Positions 8,207-16,170 of a stretch of 64,000 nucleotides of DNA are shown here, one piece after another; the first letter of the stretch is position 1; each line of letters opens with the position of its first letter. The position numbers and the translations under genes were made by a program. The notes beneath the pieces are model-generated. The model searched no databases. It was not told where the DNA came from and worked only from the letters and a program-made list of their open reading frames with translations. The stretch comes from Thermoplasmatales archaeon SW_10_69_26 (GTDB lineage: Archaea > Thermoplasmatota > SW-10-69-26). The stretch is taken from positions 19,149-83,148 of the forward strand of contig PXUB01000017.1 in NCBI GenBank assembly GCA_003009755.1. Direction: 5' to 3'.

Positions 8207-8866
8207 TCACAGCCCGATCTTGTGCAGGGCGCGGGCGAACGTGCTCTGCACGCTGACCCAGACCGGGCTCGTCGAGCACTCGTGGGTGCCCTCCGCGAGG
8301 GCCTCGACGAGCTGGTCCGGGTCCGAGGCATCGAAGTCGGGCGTCAGGGTGAAGGCCGAGCCGAACTCGTTGGAGGTGTGGGCGTCCGAGCAGGCGCAGG
8401 TCACCAGCTCGCGCTCCTCGGCGAACTCCCTCGCCTTCCGGTTGGCGCCCTCCAGGCGGGTGCGGGCGTTGAACACCTCGACGATGTCGGGATCGATCTC
8501 CCAGGCCTTCCCCTCCAGGCCCTCCCGCATCGGGTCGAAGGGGTGCTCGAGCAGGACGAGCCCGCCCTGGGCGCGGATCTGCTCGATCGCCTCCTCGAGC
8601 GGGCATGGGCTCTCGATCGTCTCCTCGAGGTAGAGCCCGATGATCTCGCCGTCCGGCGTCGACAGCTCCTCGCCGACGATGACGTCCAGCTCGCGGTCGT
8701 GGTCCGCGATCCAGTCGTGGAAGGCCAACGCGCCCTCGGCCGTGTCGTGGTCGGTCGTGGCCAGCACGTCGATACCCGCCAGCTCGCACGCGTCCGCGAT
8801 CGTCTCGAAGTCCATCCGGCAGTCCGGCGAGAAGCGGGAGTGGGAGTGCAGGTCGACGTGGGGCAT
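8207..8866 (-). CDS. PHP-domain metal-dependent phosphoesterase
   Basis: 219 residues with the PHP fold metal ligands in order: HSHSRFSPDC (7-16), TTDHD (near 38-42), GEEL, LEHPFDP and CSDAHTS. These histidines and aspartates bind a di- or trinuclear metal centre used to hydrolyse phosphoesters. The protein is a stand-alone PHP domain of the TrpH/YciV type, not a polymerase or histidinol phosphatase, which are longer or have other motifs. YciV/TrpH relatives act on 3',5'-nucleoside bisphosphates or short oligonucleotides; that substrate is inferred only. It starts with ATG at 8866. It lies alone between R1a and the geranylgeranyl reductase gene on the same strand. Confidence 0.85.
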   Translation of the reverse strand: MPHVDLHSHSRFSPDCRMDFETIADACELAGIDVLATTDHDTAEGALAFHDWIADHDRELDVIVGEELSTPDGEIIGLYLEETIESPCPLEEAIEQIRAQGGLVLLEHPFDPMREGLEGKAWEIDPDIVEVFNARTRLEGANRKAREFAEERELVTCACSDAHTSNEFGSAFTLTPDFDASDPDQLVEALAEGTHECSTSPVWVSVQSTFARALHKIGL

Positions 8867-9060
8867 CGCGGTCGCAAGCGTATCCTTGGTCGGGAACCGT
8901 TAGCGTTGCGGTTCAGACCCCTTCGACGCGCCCGTGGAGACGTATCCCTGCTGGTGCTCGCCCTCGACGGTAGCTTAGCCTCGGCTGAGGGACACGTGGG
9001 CCAAGCTGCGGTCAACCGATCGTCAACCCCGAGCCGACCGTGACGGGCTCCTGGAGGACC

Positions 9061-10314
9061 TCACTTGAACAGCAGCTTGAGGTAGAACCACCAGCTGGTG
9101 AGCTCCTCCTTCTTGTCCCGGTCGGCCAGCATGTCCGAGATCGTCTCGGCCACGTGGGGGTTGTTGGCCGCGCGGGAGACGACGAAGTTGAGCAGCCACT
9201 TGTGCTGACCCATCTTCTGGAGGCGGTGGCTGGTCTTGAGCTCGTCCCAGGTTTCGTCCCGAAGCCGCTGTTCGTAGGGGGCGAGGTTCTCGCGGGTCGG
9301 TCCGCCGTTGTCGGAGACCTCGTCGTAGCGCTCGGCGGCCAGGTGGGCGCTCGTCATGCCGTTGCCGATGCCCTCGCCGGTGAACGGGTCGATGAGCGAG
9401 GCGGCGTCGCCGCAGAGCATCCAGCCGTTGCCGTGGACGGGCCGCTTCTTCGAGCCCAGCGGCAGGATCCAGCCGCGCTGGGAGCCCTCGACCTTCTCGG
9501 CGTCGGCGAAGCGGTCCTTGAACAGGCGGTGCTCGTAGGCCTTCTCGAGCAGGTCCTTGAGGTCCCGCTCGTGGCCGTCCTCCTTGATCTTGGACTCGAG
9601 CATGCCGACGCCGACGTTGGCGCGGCCGTCCTCGAGCGGGAAGATCCAGAAGTAGCCTGGGATCACGCTGTCGAGGAAGTGGATCTCGATGTCGTCGCCG
9701 AGGTCCTTGATGCCGTCCCAGTAGACGCGGATCGCGGCGACCCAGTGGTCGGGGTCGCGGTCGTAGGCACCGGTCTCGCGGGCCACCGGGCACAGCGCGC
9801 CGCCGGCCCCGATCACGAGGTCGGCGGTGTACTCGTCGCCGCTGGCCGTCTTGACGCCGGTGACCTTCTCGCCCTCCCAGAGGAGGTCGTTGATCGGCGT
9901 CTCCTCGTGGGCCTCGGCGCCGAACTTGCGCGCGGCCTGGAAGACGACGTTGTCGAAGACCTCGCGCCGGCAGACGTAGCCGGGCTTGGTGTAAGGCGAG
10001 GCGTCTTCGCCGCGCTTCTTCCGCCACTCGGCGGCCTTGTTCTCGGGGAAGTCGATCTGGATCTCGTCGCCCTTCGGGCTCGAGAACACGACCCCTCGGG
10101 CGGCCGAGTTGGGAGCCTCGTCGACCTGCCCGATGATGTCGAGCTTCTCCAGCATCCGGACGCTCTTCCCGGAGATCGCGTCGCCGCAAGGCTTGTCGCG
10201 CGGGAACGACTCCTTGTCGAAGAGACCCACGTCGTACCCCTTGCGTGAAAGGAAAGCTGCCGCCGAGGAGCCGCTGGGTCCTCCACCGACGACGATGACA
10301 TCGTAGTCGGGCAC
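9061..10314 (-). CDS. Geranylgeranyl reductase family FAD protein (archaeol double-bond saturation)
   Basis: 417-residue flavoprotein. Seen: the N-terminal dinucleotide motif VIVVGGGPSGSSAAAFL, the family motif KPCGDAISG (42-50), IPGYFWIFPLEDGRANVGVG in the middle, and the second FAD motif LCGDAASLIDPFTGEGI. In archaea this enzyme reduces the geranylgeranyl chains of digeranylgeranylglycerophospholipid to the phytanyl chains of archaeol. Start is GTG 10314. A TATA-like TTTTAGA (minus strand, within 10333-10342) is centred about 24 nt upstream, so the message is probably leaderless. It stands with the inositol-lipid genes but in its own transcription unit. Bacterial relatives act on chlorophyll or menaquinone chains; the archaeal context makes lipid the best guess. 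Confidence 0.93.
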   Translation of the reverse strand: MPDYDVIVVGGGPSGSSAAAFLSRKGYDVGLFDKESFPRDKPCGDAISGKSVRMLEKLDIIGQVDEAPNSAARGVVFSSPKGDEIQIDFPENKAAEWRKKRGEDASPYTKPGYVCRREVFDNVVFQAARKFGAEAHEETPINDLLWEGEKVTGVKTASGDEYTADLVIGAGGALCPVARETGAYDRDPDHWVAAIRVYWDGIKDLGDDIEIHFLDSVIPGYFWIFPLEDGRANVGVGMLESKIKEDGHERDLKDLLEKAYEHRLFKDRFADAEKVEGSQRGWILPLGSKKRPVHGNGWMLCGDAASLIDPFTGEGIGNGMTSAHLAAERYDEVSDNGGPTRENLAPYEQRLRDETWDELKTSHRLQKMGQHKWLLNFVVSRAANNPHVAETISDMLADRDKKEELTSWWFYLKLLFK

Positions 10315-10332
10315 GCGAGGCTGAAGTGTTCG

Positions 10333-10342
10333 CCTCTAAAAG
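10333..10342 (-). promoter_or_regulatory. TATA-like box for geranylgeranyl reductase gene
   Basis: On the minus strand CTTTTAGAGG lies about 24 nt before the GTG at 10314, with no Shine-Dalgarno sequence between. This is the spacing expected when transcription starts at or next to the start codon. Confidence 0.5.
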
Positions 10343-10438
10343 AGCCTACCCCTGCGCGAGCCCGCGGGCGCCGACCTTGACCGGTGACTGACCTCGACGA
10401 ACGACGAAAAAGACCGCGGCGGGGGCTTCGCCGTCGGG

Positions 10439-10591
10439 TCGCGCTGTAAGGGAGAAACCGGGGGGGGGGCCACCAAGTACGCGGGGGGACGCCAGGGCAC
10501 AAAGGGGAGCAGCTGCCGTGACAAGGCCGCCCGGCGGCGAGTCACAGGCCCTTCGTGGCCTTGGCGATTCTTCGTGTCCTTCGCGGCCCCT
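10439..10591 (+). repeat. Dispersed self-complementary repeat R2, copy 1
   Basis: About 150 bp in the 325-bp gap before the HhH gene match 54683-54835 almost base for base, in the same orientation. Both begin GCGCTGTAAGG, have a G run, then CCACCAAGTACGCG, the block GGGCACAAAGG, AGCAGCTGCCGTGAC, a CCGCCCGGCGG core, GTCACAGGCCCTTCGTGGCC and TTCGTGTCCTTCGCGGCCCC. The left and right thirds are roughly reverse complements, GTGAC pairs with GTCAC, and the core is a CCGCC/GGCGG hairpin, so the whole unit could fold into one long stem. No protein-coding constraint is evident. Confidence 0.8.
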
Positions 10592-10639
10592 GCTTAACCA
10601 GACAGCCCGCCGTCGGGTGGCCCCTAGGCCTATCCCTCC

Positions 10640-10957
10640 GTGTGCCATCGGCCCACTGTGTCCCGGACGGAGACGGCTGAGGCTCCCGACGCGATCGACC
10701 GCCTCACGGCGATCCCGAACGTGGGCCCGGCGACCGCCGAGGACCTGCTCGCGCTCGGGATCACGAGCGTCGGAGACCTCGAGGGCCGCGACCCCGAGGA
10801 CCTGTTCGAGGCGCTGTGCTCGCAGGACGGCCGCCGCCACGACCCCTGCACGCGCGACGTGTTCGCCGCCGCCATCGCCTACGCCGACGACGGCGACGAG
10901 CGCCCGTGGTGGCACCACACCCGGCAGCGCAAGGACGACGACGTGGACGACGGGTAG
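10640..10957 (+). CDS. Helix-hairpin-helix protein of the Cdd1 (pathogenicity locus) family
   Basis: 105 residues from a GTG at 10640 (a GTG at 10658 would give 99). The middle has a helix-hairpin-helix: LTAIPNVGPATAEDLLALGI, followed by SVGDLEGRDPEDLFEALC and GRRHDPCTRDVFAAAI, ending PWWHHTR. This matches the small Cdd1/mitomycin-resistance-like family, whose members are thought to bind DNA non-specifically through the HhH; no enzymatic role is known. The last residues are Asp-rich. It is a single gene following repeat R2 and preceding a gene of unknown function. Confidence 0.8.
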   Translation: MCHRPTVSRTETAEAPDAIDRLTAIPNVGPATAEDLLALGITSVGDLEGRDPEDLFEALCSQDGRRHDPCTRDVFAAAIAYADDGDERPWWHHTRQRKDDDVDDG

Positions 10958-11005
10958 GGGCCACAACCGCTTTCTGAGGGGACCGGCACTCCCCACGATG
11001 ACGCG

Positions 11006-11554
11006 ATGCCGAGGGCCGACCGCGAGGAGATCCAGCAGGCGCTCGCCGAGGCCGCCGACCAGCTCGAGGAGGACCTGCGCGAGGTCTTCGGCTTCGAGCA
11101 GGTTCAAGCCCACCGCCAGACCGCCCCCGAACCGAGCCTGGTGGTCACCGGGCCGGAGGGGCGCTTCGAGCTCGCCTGGCCCCCCGCCGACGGCCTGACC
11201 GAGGCCGAAGGCCGCCTGGGCGCCCACGCCCGCATCGCCTTCGAGCTGTGGCTGGCCTCCCACCGCCCCGAGGCGTTCTTCGAGGGCTACCGGCCCGTCT
11301 CGGAGGACTACCGCGACATCGTGTTCTCGGCGCTGAAGGCCTACATCGACGACTCGCTGGGCGAGAACCCCTACTACGCACCGCTCACCTTCGTCCAGCG
11401 CGGCCCGGTCGTGCTCGTCTACGGCGACGACGAGTACGCCTTGATCGCTGACGACGGCAGCCACGAGGGCTCGGGCATCCTCCGCTGGAAGGTCAAGCGC
11501 CTGGCCGCCTTCGCCCTCACCGACGCCGACGCCGAACGCCTCGAGGCCGACTAG
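11006..11554 (+). CDS. Conserved-looking acidic protein of unknown function
   Basis: 182 residues, soluble, acidic, with no signal peptide or membrane helix. I do not recognise a family. The N-terminus is a charged helix (REEIQQALAEAADQLEEDLR); the middle has EGRFELAWPP, YRPVSEDYRDIVFSALK and ENPYYAPLTFVQRGPVVLVYG, and the end is a regular alternation suggesting an alpha/beta fold. Codon usage and G+C match the neighbours, so it is a real gene. ATG at 11006 is preferred; another ATG lies 8 nt upstream in a different frame. Confidence 0.75.
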   Translation: MPRADREEIQQALAEAADQLEEDLREVFGFEQVQAHRQTAPEPSLVVTGPEGRFELAWPPADGLTEAEGRLGAHARIAFELWLASHRPEAFFEGYRPVSEDYRDIVFSALKAYIDDSLGENPYYAPLTFVQRGPVVLVYGDDEYALIADDGSHEGSGILRWKVKRLAAFALTDADAERLEAD

Positions 11555-11871
11555 GTCTCCAGTCGAATCACAGGAGGCAACCATCGGGGCCCGGGCGCAA
11601 GGCTCGAGGGCCTCCGGGGCATGATCCAAGCCCCGGGCTGTGACCAGACCACTCATGGCCGCAACCCGGCGGAGCCCCACTCCCGCGCCCACGGCCCCTG
11701 CGAGAAGTGCGGGCCCTCTTCTCCTCGATGAAGACGGGTACCCCGACCGTGTGCCCCAACGGCGGGCACACCGAGGGCTGCTCGGACGAGCTCCAGGTGC
11801 TCCAGGCGAAGGCGCCCGTTGCCTCCACGCCTGCCACATCGCTTAATAGGGGTCGCGTGCCACTTTGGCTC
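11555..11871. other. Gap with only a weak small-ORF candidate
   Basis: No recognised gene. A 36-codon frame from ATG 11621 to the stop at 11731 encodes a Cys/His-containing peptide with PCEKCG near its end, and the overlapping frame after 11730 reads TVCPNGGHTEGCSDEL. Both could be degraded zinc-finger coding sequence related to the zinc-ribbon gene that follows. A TATA-like GCTTAATAGG at 11840-11849 belongs to that gene. Confidence 0.3.
11840..11849 (+). promoter_or_regulatory. TATA-like box for the zinc-ribbon gene
   Basis: GCTTAATAGG is centred about 27 nt before the ATG at 11872. No ribosome binding site lies between, so the transcript is probably leaderless. Confidence 0.5.
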
Positions 11872-12012
11872 ATGGCGACGATCGCCTCCCCGCTGTCGGC
11901 TGTGTGCCCCGCGTGCGGCTTGACCGACACCTCCGCGAGCACCAGCGGCCCCACGCTGTGCTCGAACTGCGGCCACCGCGACCCAGCCGCGTGGGCCGAG
12001 CGGGACAACTAG
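11872..12012 (+). CDS. Small zinc-ribbon protein
   Basis: 46 residues. Two knuckles, CPACG and CSNCGH, are separated by 15 residues and would bind one zinc ion, as in archaeal rubredoxin-like or transcription-factor ribbons. The frame is open further upstream, but the TATA box 27 nt before this ATG and the lack of sequence sense upstream favour 11872. Similar tiny ribbons are common in archaea and mostly uncharacterised. Its target, nucleic acid or protein, is unknown. A hairpin directly follows the stop codon. Confidence 0.6.
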   Translation: MATIASPLSAVCPACGLTDTSASTSGPTLCSNCGHRDPAAWAERDN

Positions 12013-12014
12013 AA

Positions 12015-12032
12015 GCCCAGCGCCTGCTGGGC
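12015..12032. terminator. Hairpin between convergent genes
   Basis: GCCCAGC, loop GCCT, GCTGGGC forms a perfect 7-bp stem three bases after the zinc-ribbon stop. A second inverted repeat, GTTGCC and GGCAAC, lies at 12081-12099 next to the stop of the convergent methyltransferase. Neither has a T run, so termination is only likely from position. Confidence 0.4.
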
Positions 12033-12101
12033 CCGGCCGTCGGTGACCAGCTCGGCACCACGGCGTCTCGGGGCTCGGACGTTGCCGTGGGCTGGCAACG
12101 G

Positions 12102-12719
12102 TTACGCGCGCTCGAGCACCGCGTACGCGAACGATTGGGTGTCGCCCCAGGGCGTCTCGTGCGCTTCCCGGCGCTCGTGGACGAGCCGGAAGGACTCACC
12201 CAGTTCGGCGCTGAGCGCCTCGGCGTCGTAGCGGCGGACCGGCAACCCGCTGCACCGCTCGGGGCCTTCGGGAGAGAACGTCGCCACGATCGCCGTTCCC
12301 TCGGGCGAGAGCAGCTGATCGAGCCGCTCGGCGTAGCGGGCCCGATCCTCGGCGTCGGTCAGGAAGTGGAACACCGCCCGGTCGTGCCAGAGATCGATGC
12401 CCGGCTCGAACTCGGCCTCCAGCACGTCGCCGACGAGCCAGTCCACGCCGTCGGCGCGATCGCCGAGCCGCTCGCGGGCCCGAGCCAGCGCAGGCTCGGC
12501 GATGTCGAGCACGGTCACGTTGCTGTAGCCGTCGTCGAGCAGGCGGTCGACCAGGCGGGAGGCCCCGCCCCCGACGTCGACGATGCGGGCCGCCTTCGAG
12601 AGATCGAGGCCGGCGATCAGTGCCAGCGAGACGGCCGGCTCGGGCTGGAACCAGCTGACCTCGTCGGGCGCGGTGTCGGCCCACACGTCTCGCCAGTGGG
12701 CTCGGGTCTGCTCGCTCAT
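12102..12719 (-). CDS. SAM-dependent class I methyltransferase
   Basis: 205 residues from ATG 12719; the same frame is open for hundreds of bases upstream but that part is antisense to the next gene. Motif I is IVDVGGGASRLVDRL (46-60), followed by VTVLDIAEPALARARERL and a motif IV-like FEPGIDLWHDRAVFHFLTDA. The start MSEQTRAHWRDVWAD and SWFQPEP are typical of a small-molecule methyltransferase group related to thiopurine methyltransferases. The substrate is unknown. It is convergent with the zinc-ribbon gene and 68 bp downstream of an LVIVD lipoprotein gene on the same strand. Confidence 0.85.
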   Translation of the reverse strand: MSEQTRAHWRDVWADTAPDEVSWFQPEPAVSLALIAGLDLSKAARIVDVGGGASRLVDRLLDDGYSNVTVLDIAEPALARARERLGDRADGVDWLVGDVLEAEFEPGIDLWHDRAVFHFLTDAEDRARYAERLDQLLSPEGTAIVATFSPEGPERCSGLPVRRYDAEALSAELGESFRLVHERREAHETPWGDTQSFAYAVLERA

Positions 12720-12787
12720 CGTCTTGGGGCTCGCTGGGGTGAGGGCGGCGCGGGGTGTTGAACCCCGCTGTGGAGGCCGGCCGTCGC

Positions 12788-14224
12788 CTACTTCGCGGAC
12801 CCGGCGGAGGCTTCCTCGGGGTACAGACCCCACTCGGGCTCGAGCGTGTACACGCCGGTGTACATGTCGCCGAGCACGACGCGGCCCTCGTCGGTCCACT
12901 GCGGGCCCCAGACGAGCGGGACGGCGCCGTGGTCGAGCACGGCGACCCCGGGCGGGACGGAGGGGGCGTAGGGCTCGTGCGGCTGGTAGAAGCCCAGCGT
13001 CTCGGGGTTCTCCTGGCGCTCCTCCGTCGAGACGTCGAAGGCCCACATGCCGCCGTGGTACCAGGCCGAGATGACCTGGCCCGTCGGCGTGATGTCCACG
13101 TTGTGGGCGCTGTAGCGGTAGCTCGTGTAGGGGGGCTGGGTCTCGATCGGGAGCTGCCAGGTGGCCAGCTTCTCGGGGTTGGCGGGGTCGGTCACGTCGA
13201 TGACGTACAGCTTCTGACGCTCGGCACCGCCGACGTCGCCCGTGCTGGACAGGCGCTCGCCGCCGCCGATCGCGATCACGCGCCCGTCGATCACGCTGTT
13301 GGCGACGGTCTGCTCGTGCCAGCCGACCACGTCGTCCATCGACTGCACGATGGGCGAGGGGGTCGACGGGTCGTTGATGTCGTAGATCGCCATCGAGGTG
13401 CCGTCCTCGGGCGAGCCGGTGTACAGCAGCCAGTCCTCCGTGACCGGATGCTTGTGGACGTACACGTCGTGCGTGCCCTTCACCGTCGCGACTTTGGTCA
13501 GCCGCTCGCCCTCGGGGGCGTCGGGCTGGAACTCGAGGATCTCGACCTCGTTGGTGAAGATGTAGATCGTGCCGTCGATCGTCTTCGTCCACAGGTTGTG
13601 GGTGGCTTGCGTGGCCAGCTGGGCGACGGGCTCGGGGTTCTCGGGGTCGGAGATGTTGTAGACGCTGACGACGTTCTCCGTGCTTGTCGGCAGGTGGGGG
13701 GTAACCGCGTCCTCTTGGCAGTCGCCCATCACGGTGTGCGTGGGGGAGAATACGGCGCTAGCTTGGCATCCGACGGCCAGGTAGTTGCCATCCTCCGTGA
13801 TGCGGGTGTCGAAGTCGGCGCCGGTGGACGTCGTGTACGACAGCGGCTCGGGGTCCGAGGGGTCGGAGATGTCGACCAGCGTCGCGCCCAGCGGACCGTC
13901 GGCGGACGAGATGGCCGCCAGGTCCCCTTGGACGTCGACCTCGCCCCAGCCGCCCTGGTAGGTGGTCGGGTAGAAGCCTTGGAAGTTCTCGTGGCCGGCG
14001 AGCTCGAACCCATGCGTGTTCGAGTGCAGCTCGGGAGCCTGGTGGGCGTGGTCGGTGTCGATCGCGCCCACGAAGTCGCGGTCCGGTGCCGGCGGCACGA
14101 AGCTCTCGGATGTCTCGTTCTCGATGTCCTCGGATTGCTCCTCGATGTCCCCCGCGTCCAACGCTCCGATGCAGCCGGTGAAGGCCGCGGTCACGAGGAG
14201 CAACGCGATCAGTGGTGCCCGCAT
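12788..14224 (-). CDS. LVIVD-repeat beta-propeller lipoprotein
   Basis: 478 residues. The N-terminus has a hydrophobic stretch ending in a lipobox, AAFTGC with Cys18, so the mature protein is probably lipid-anchored outside the membrane. The body holds repeated blades with the LVIVD pattern, for example TLVDISDPSDPEPLSYT, VSVYNISDPENPEPVAQL and LYVIDVTDPANPEKLATW, as expected of a beta-propeller. Function of such archaeal proteins is unknown; ligand binding or adhesion is usual speculation. A second protein of the same type is encoded at 19496-20968. The ATG at 14224 has no clear TATA box. Confidence 0.85.
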   Translation of the reverse strand: MRAPLIALLLVTAAFTGCIGALDAGDIEEQSEDIENETSESFVPPAPDRDFVGAIDTDHAHQAPELHSNTHGFELAGHENFQGFYPTTYQGGWGEVDVQGDLAAISSADGPLGATLVDISDPSDPEPLSYTTSTGADFDTRITEDGNYLAVGCQASAVFSPTHTVMGDCQEDAVTPHLPTSTENVVSVYNISDPENPEPVAQLATQATHNLWTKTIDGTIYIFTNEVEILEFQPDAPEGERLTKVATVKGTHDVYVHKHPVTEDWLLYTGSPEDGTSMAIYDINDPSTPSPIVQSMDDVVGWHEQTVANSVIDGRVIAIGGGERLSSTGDVGGAERQKLYVIDVTDPANPEKLATWQLPIETQPPYTSYRYSAHNVDITPTGQVISAWYHGGMWAFDVSTEERQENPETLGFYQPHEPYAPSVPPGVAVLDHGAVPLVWGPQWTDEGRVVLGDMYTGVYTLEPEWGLYPEEASAGSAK

Positions 14225-14376
14225 CGTCTCGCCTCACCACCGAGGGAACCTGCCAACGCATGAGCGTTTCGGCCCGCGCGTGGGCCAGCGCGGCCGTCAG
14301 CCGTCCAGTCGTGACCCCAGAGCCCGCACCTCCGAGCCGGGCGAACTCGCAGCGGCCCGAAGGCCGTCGTCGCGAT

Positions 14377-14615
14377 CCGAGCGTCCGACCCGGAGCGGCC
14401 ATCGTCCGGTCGGGGACGCTCGGCGGCGTACTCGCTCGTGTGGTTTGGGTGGGGTCTGTGAGGCTGGGGGCGGGGTTCTCGTCTTGTGATTCGAGACCGG
14501 CGTCTCTCCGTGCTTGGGCTTGCCGGTCTCGAACTTCGCAGGCCGCCTCGCTCGTCTTCTGCGATGTCCGCGACGCTCGGCGGCGTACTCGCTCGTGACC
14601 AGCGAAGCTGGTCAC
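14377..14615. repeat. Direct and inverted repeats in the 14225-14611 gap
   Basis: The 387-bp gap has no gene. A 26-bp sequence at 14415-14440 is repeated exactly at 14572-14597. CCGAGCGTCC at 14377-14386 is the reverse complement of GGACGCTCGG at 14414-14423. At the 3' end of the minus-strand YjbQ-like gene, GTGACCAGC and GCTGGTCAC (14595-14615, 3-nt loop) form a perfect 9-bp hairpin that may end that transcript. Confidence 0.65.
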
Positions 14616-15082
14616 TCGCCCCACACGTGCACCGCGACCGTCCGCTCGCGAGGCTCGTTGTCGAGCTCGACGAAGACGATCTGCTCCCAGGTCCCCAACC
14701 GCAGCCGGCCGTTCTGCACGGGCGCAGTGATCTCGGGCCCGATGAAGGCCGCGCGGACGTGCGAGTGGCCGTTGCCGTCCTGCCAGCGGCGCTGGTGGCC
14801 GTAGTCCATGCGCTTGGCGGCCGACTGGCCGTCCGCCGTCGTCGGCGCCGCGTCCCCGTGGCGCGGGAACAAGCGATCGAGCGCCTCCGGCAGGTCCTCC
14901 TCGGCGAGCCCGGGCTCGTGCTCGAGCGTCGTGATCGCCGACGTGCTCGAGAGCGTGTGCACGAGCACCTGGCCGAGCTCGACGCCGTCGGCCTGCACGA
15001 TCTCGTCGACGTCCTCAGTGAGGTCGATCACGTCGACCTCGCCGTCCGTGGAGAAGGTCAGGTCCTTCGCGTGCTGGGGCAC
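14612..15082 (-). CDS. YjbQ/UPF0047 family protein
   Basis: 156 residues from a GTG at 15082, close to the usual 130-145 of the family; the open frame extends upstream but looks non-coding. Family marks are HTLSSTSAITTLEHEPGL, a GDAAP region, YGHQRRWQDGNGHSHVRAAF with conserved histidines, PVQNGRLRLGTWEQIVFVEL and the C-terminal VAVHVWGE. Crystal structures of the family are trimers with a metal or phosphate site; some members show weak thiamine-phosphate synthase activity, but the true role is not settled. The stop overlaps the 14595-14615 hairpin. Confidence 0.88.
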   Translation of the reverse strand: MPQHAKDLTFSTDGEVDVIDLTEDVDEIVQADGVELGQVLVHTLSSTSAITTLEHEPGLAEEDLPEALDRLFPRHGDAAPTTADGQSAAKRMDYGHQRRWQDGNGHSHVRAAFIGPEITAPVQNGRLRLGTWEQIVFVELDNEPRERTVAVHVWGE

Positions 15083-15212
15083 GCGGACCGAGAGCGCTGC
15101 CCGTTGACAGGCTTTGCGTCGTTGCCTCGACCCGCACGCTGAAGGAGGCGTTCTTGCCGCAACCCGAACCCGCAACCCCCTCCCCACCTCATGCCGGCTC
15201 GGTGCGATCCCC

Positions 15213-16052
15213 GTGACCGAGTACGCCAACCCCGATCGCCTGGTGACCGTGGACGAGCTCGACGAGCGACGCGGCGACGACGACGTCGCCGTGCTCGAGG
15301 TGGACGTCGACACGACCCTCTACGAGAAAGGCCACGTCCCCGAGGCCGTCGGCTGGAGCTGGACCGAGGACCTCAACCACCCCGTCCGCCGAGACATCGT
15401 CTCCGCCGAGAGCTTCGAGACGCTCGCCCAGCAGGCCGGCATCGACGACGACACGACCGTCCTGCTCTACGGCGACAACCACAACTGGTTCGCCGCGTTC
15501 GCGCTGTGGGTGTTCGAGGTCTACGGCCACGACGACGTCGCGCTCGTCGATGGCGGCCGCGACGCGATCACGCGCTCCCACATCGAGCTCACCACCGAGA
15601 CGCCCGAGCCCGCCGAGGGCAGCTTCACCGTCACCGAAACCCGCGAAGAGCTCCGCGCCACGCGCGACGAGGTGCTCGCAGCCGTCGACGAGGGCCGCGA
15701 GAACTTCATCGACGTCCGCTCCAGCGAGGAGTTCAGCGGCGAGCTGGTCGCCCCGCCCGACCTCGACGAGACCGCCCAGCGCGGCGGTCACATCCCTGGA
15801 GCCACGAACGTCACGTGGTCCGAGGCCGTCGACCGCGATGGCACGTTTCGGCCCCGCGAGGAGCTCGAGCAGCTCTACGGTCCCGTGCTCGACCAGGAGG
15901 GCACGATCGCCTACTGCCGGATCGGCGAGCGCTCGGCCCACTCGTGGTTCGTCCTCCGCCACCTGCTCGGCGACGACGAGGCGCGCAACTACGACGGCAG
16001 CTGGACCGAGTACGGGAACCTCATCGGAGTCCCTGTGGAGACCGGGGAGTGA
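15213..16052 (+). CDS. Two-domain sulfurtransferase (rhodanese / mercaptopyruvate sulfurtransferase type)
   Basis: 279 residues from GTG 15213, with two tandem rhodanese domains. The first is catalytically inactive (YGDNHNWFAAFALWVFEVYG); the second has NFIDVRSSEEFSGE, RGGHIPGATNV and the active loop YCRIGERSAHSWFVL, whose Cys carries the persulfide. CRIGERS is typical of thiosulfate sulfurtransferases. The enzyme moves sulfane sulfur to cyanide or thiols. The gene ends in GVPVETGE, and the same codons recur in frame about 120 bp downstream (see 16020-16170). It is divergent from the YjbQ-like gene. Confidence 0.92.
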   Translation: MTEYANPDRLVTVDELDERRGDDDVAVLEVDVDTTLYEKGHVPEAVGWSWTEDLNHPVRRDIVSAESFETLAQQAGIDDDTTVLLYGDNHNWFAAFALWVFEVYGHDDVALVDGGRDAITRSHIELTTETPEPAEGSFTVTETREELRATRDEVLAAVDEGRENFIDVRSSEEFSGELVAPPDLDETAQRGGHIPGATNVTWSEAVDRDGTFRPREELEQLYGPVLDQEGTIAYCRIGERSAHSWFVLRHLLGDDEARNYDGSWTEYGNLIGVPVETGE

Positions 16053-16170
16053 GGGACTCCGATGAGAGGACGGATCTCCGATCCGTCCGGATCGCGAGCA
16101 TCGCTCGCCGACGGCGATCGTGCGGCGCGATGCTCGCGCCCGATCGGCGTCCCTGTGGAGACGGGGGAGT
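16020..16170. repeat. Hairpin-rich insert with duplicated 3' end of the sulfurtransferase gene
   Basis: A 14-bp perfect inverted repeat (16020-16033 with 16053-16066) spans the stop codon. An 8-bp stem follows (GGACGGAT with ATCCGTCC, 16068-16088), then an 11-bp stem (CGCGAGCATCG with CGATGCTCGCG, 16093-16138). The sequence GTCCCTGTGGAGAC at 16029 recurs at 16149, and codons for IGVPVETGE plus a stop are repeated in the same frame at 16143-16172. Together this looks like a short palindromic insertion with a target duplication, or a slippage duplication. The stems may also terminate transcription. Confidence 0.7.

Noticed and set aside
6657-8789. 710-residue open frame antisense to ino1 and the PHP gene
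   Set aside because: Arg/Gly/Pro-rich and without domain sense; a shadow of high-GC genes, and it crosses repeat R1.
10460-10471. G-homopolymer run as a phase-variable tract
   Set aside because: It lies inside repeat R2, not in or before a gene start, so length change would not switch a gene.
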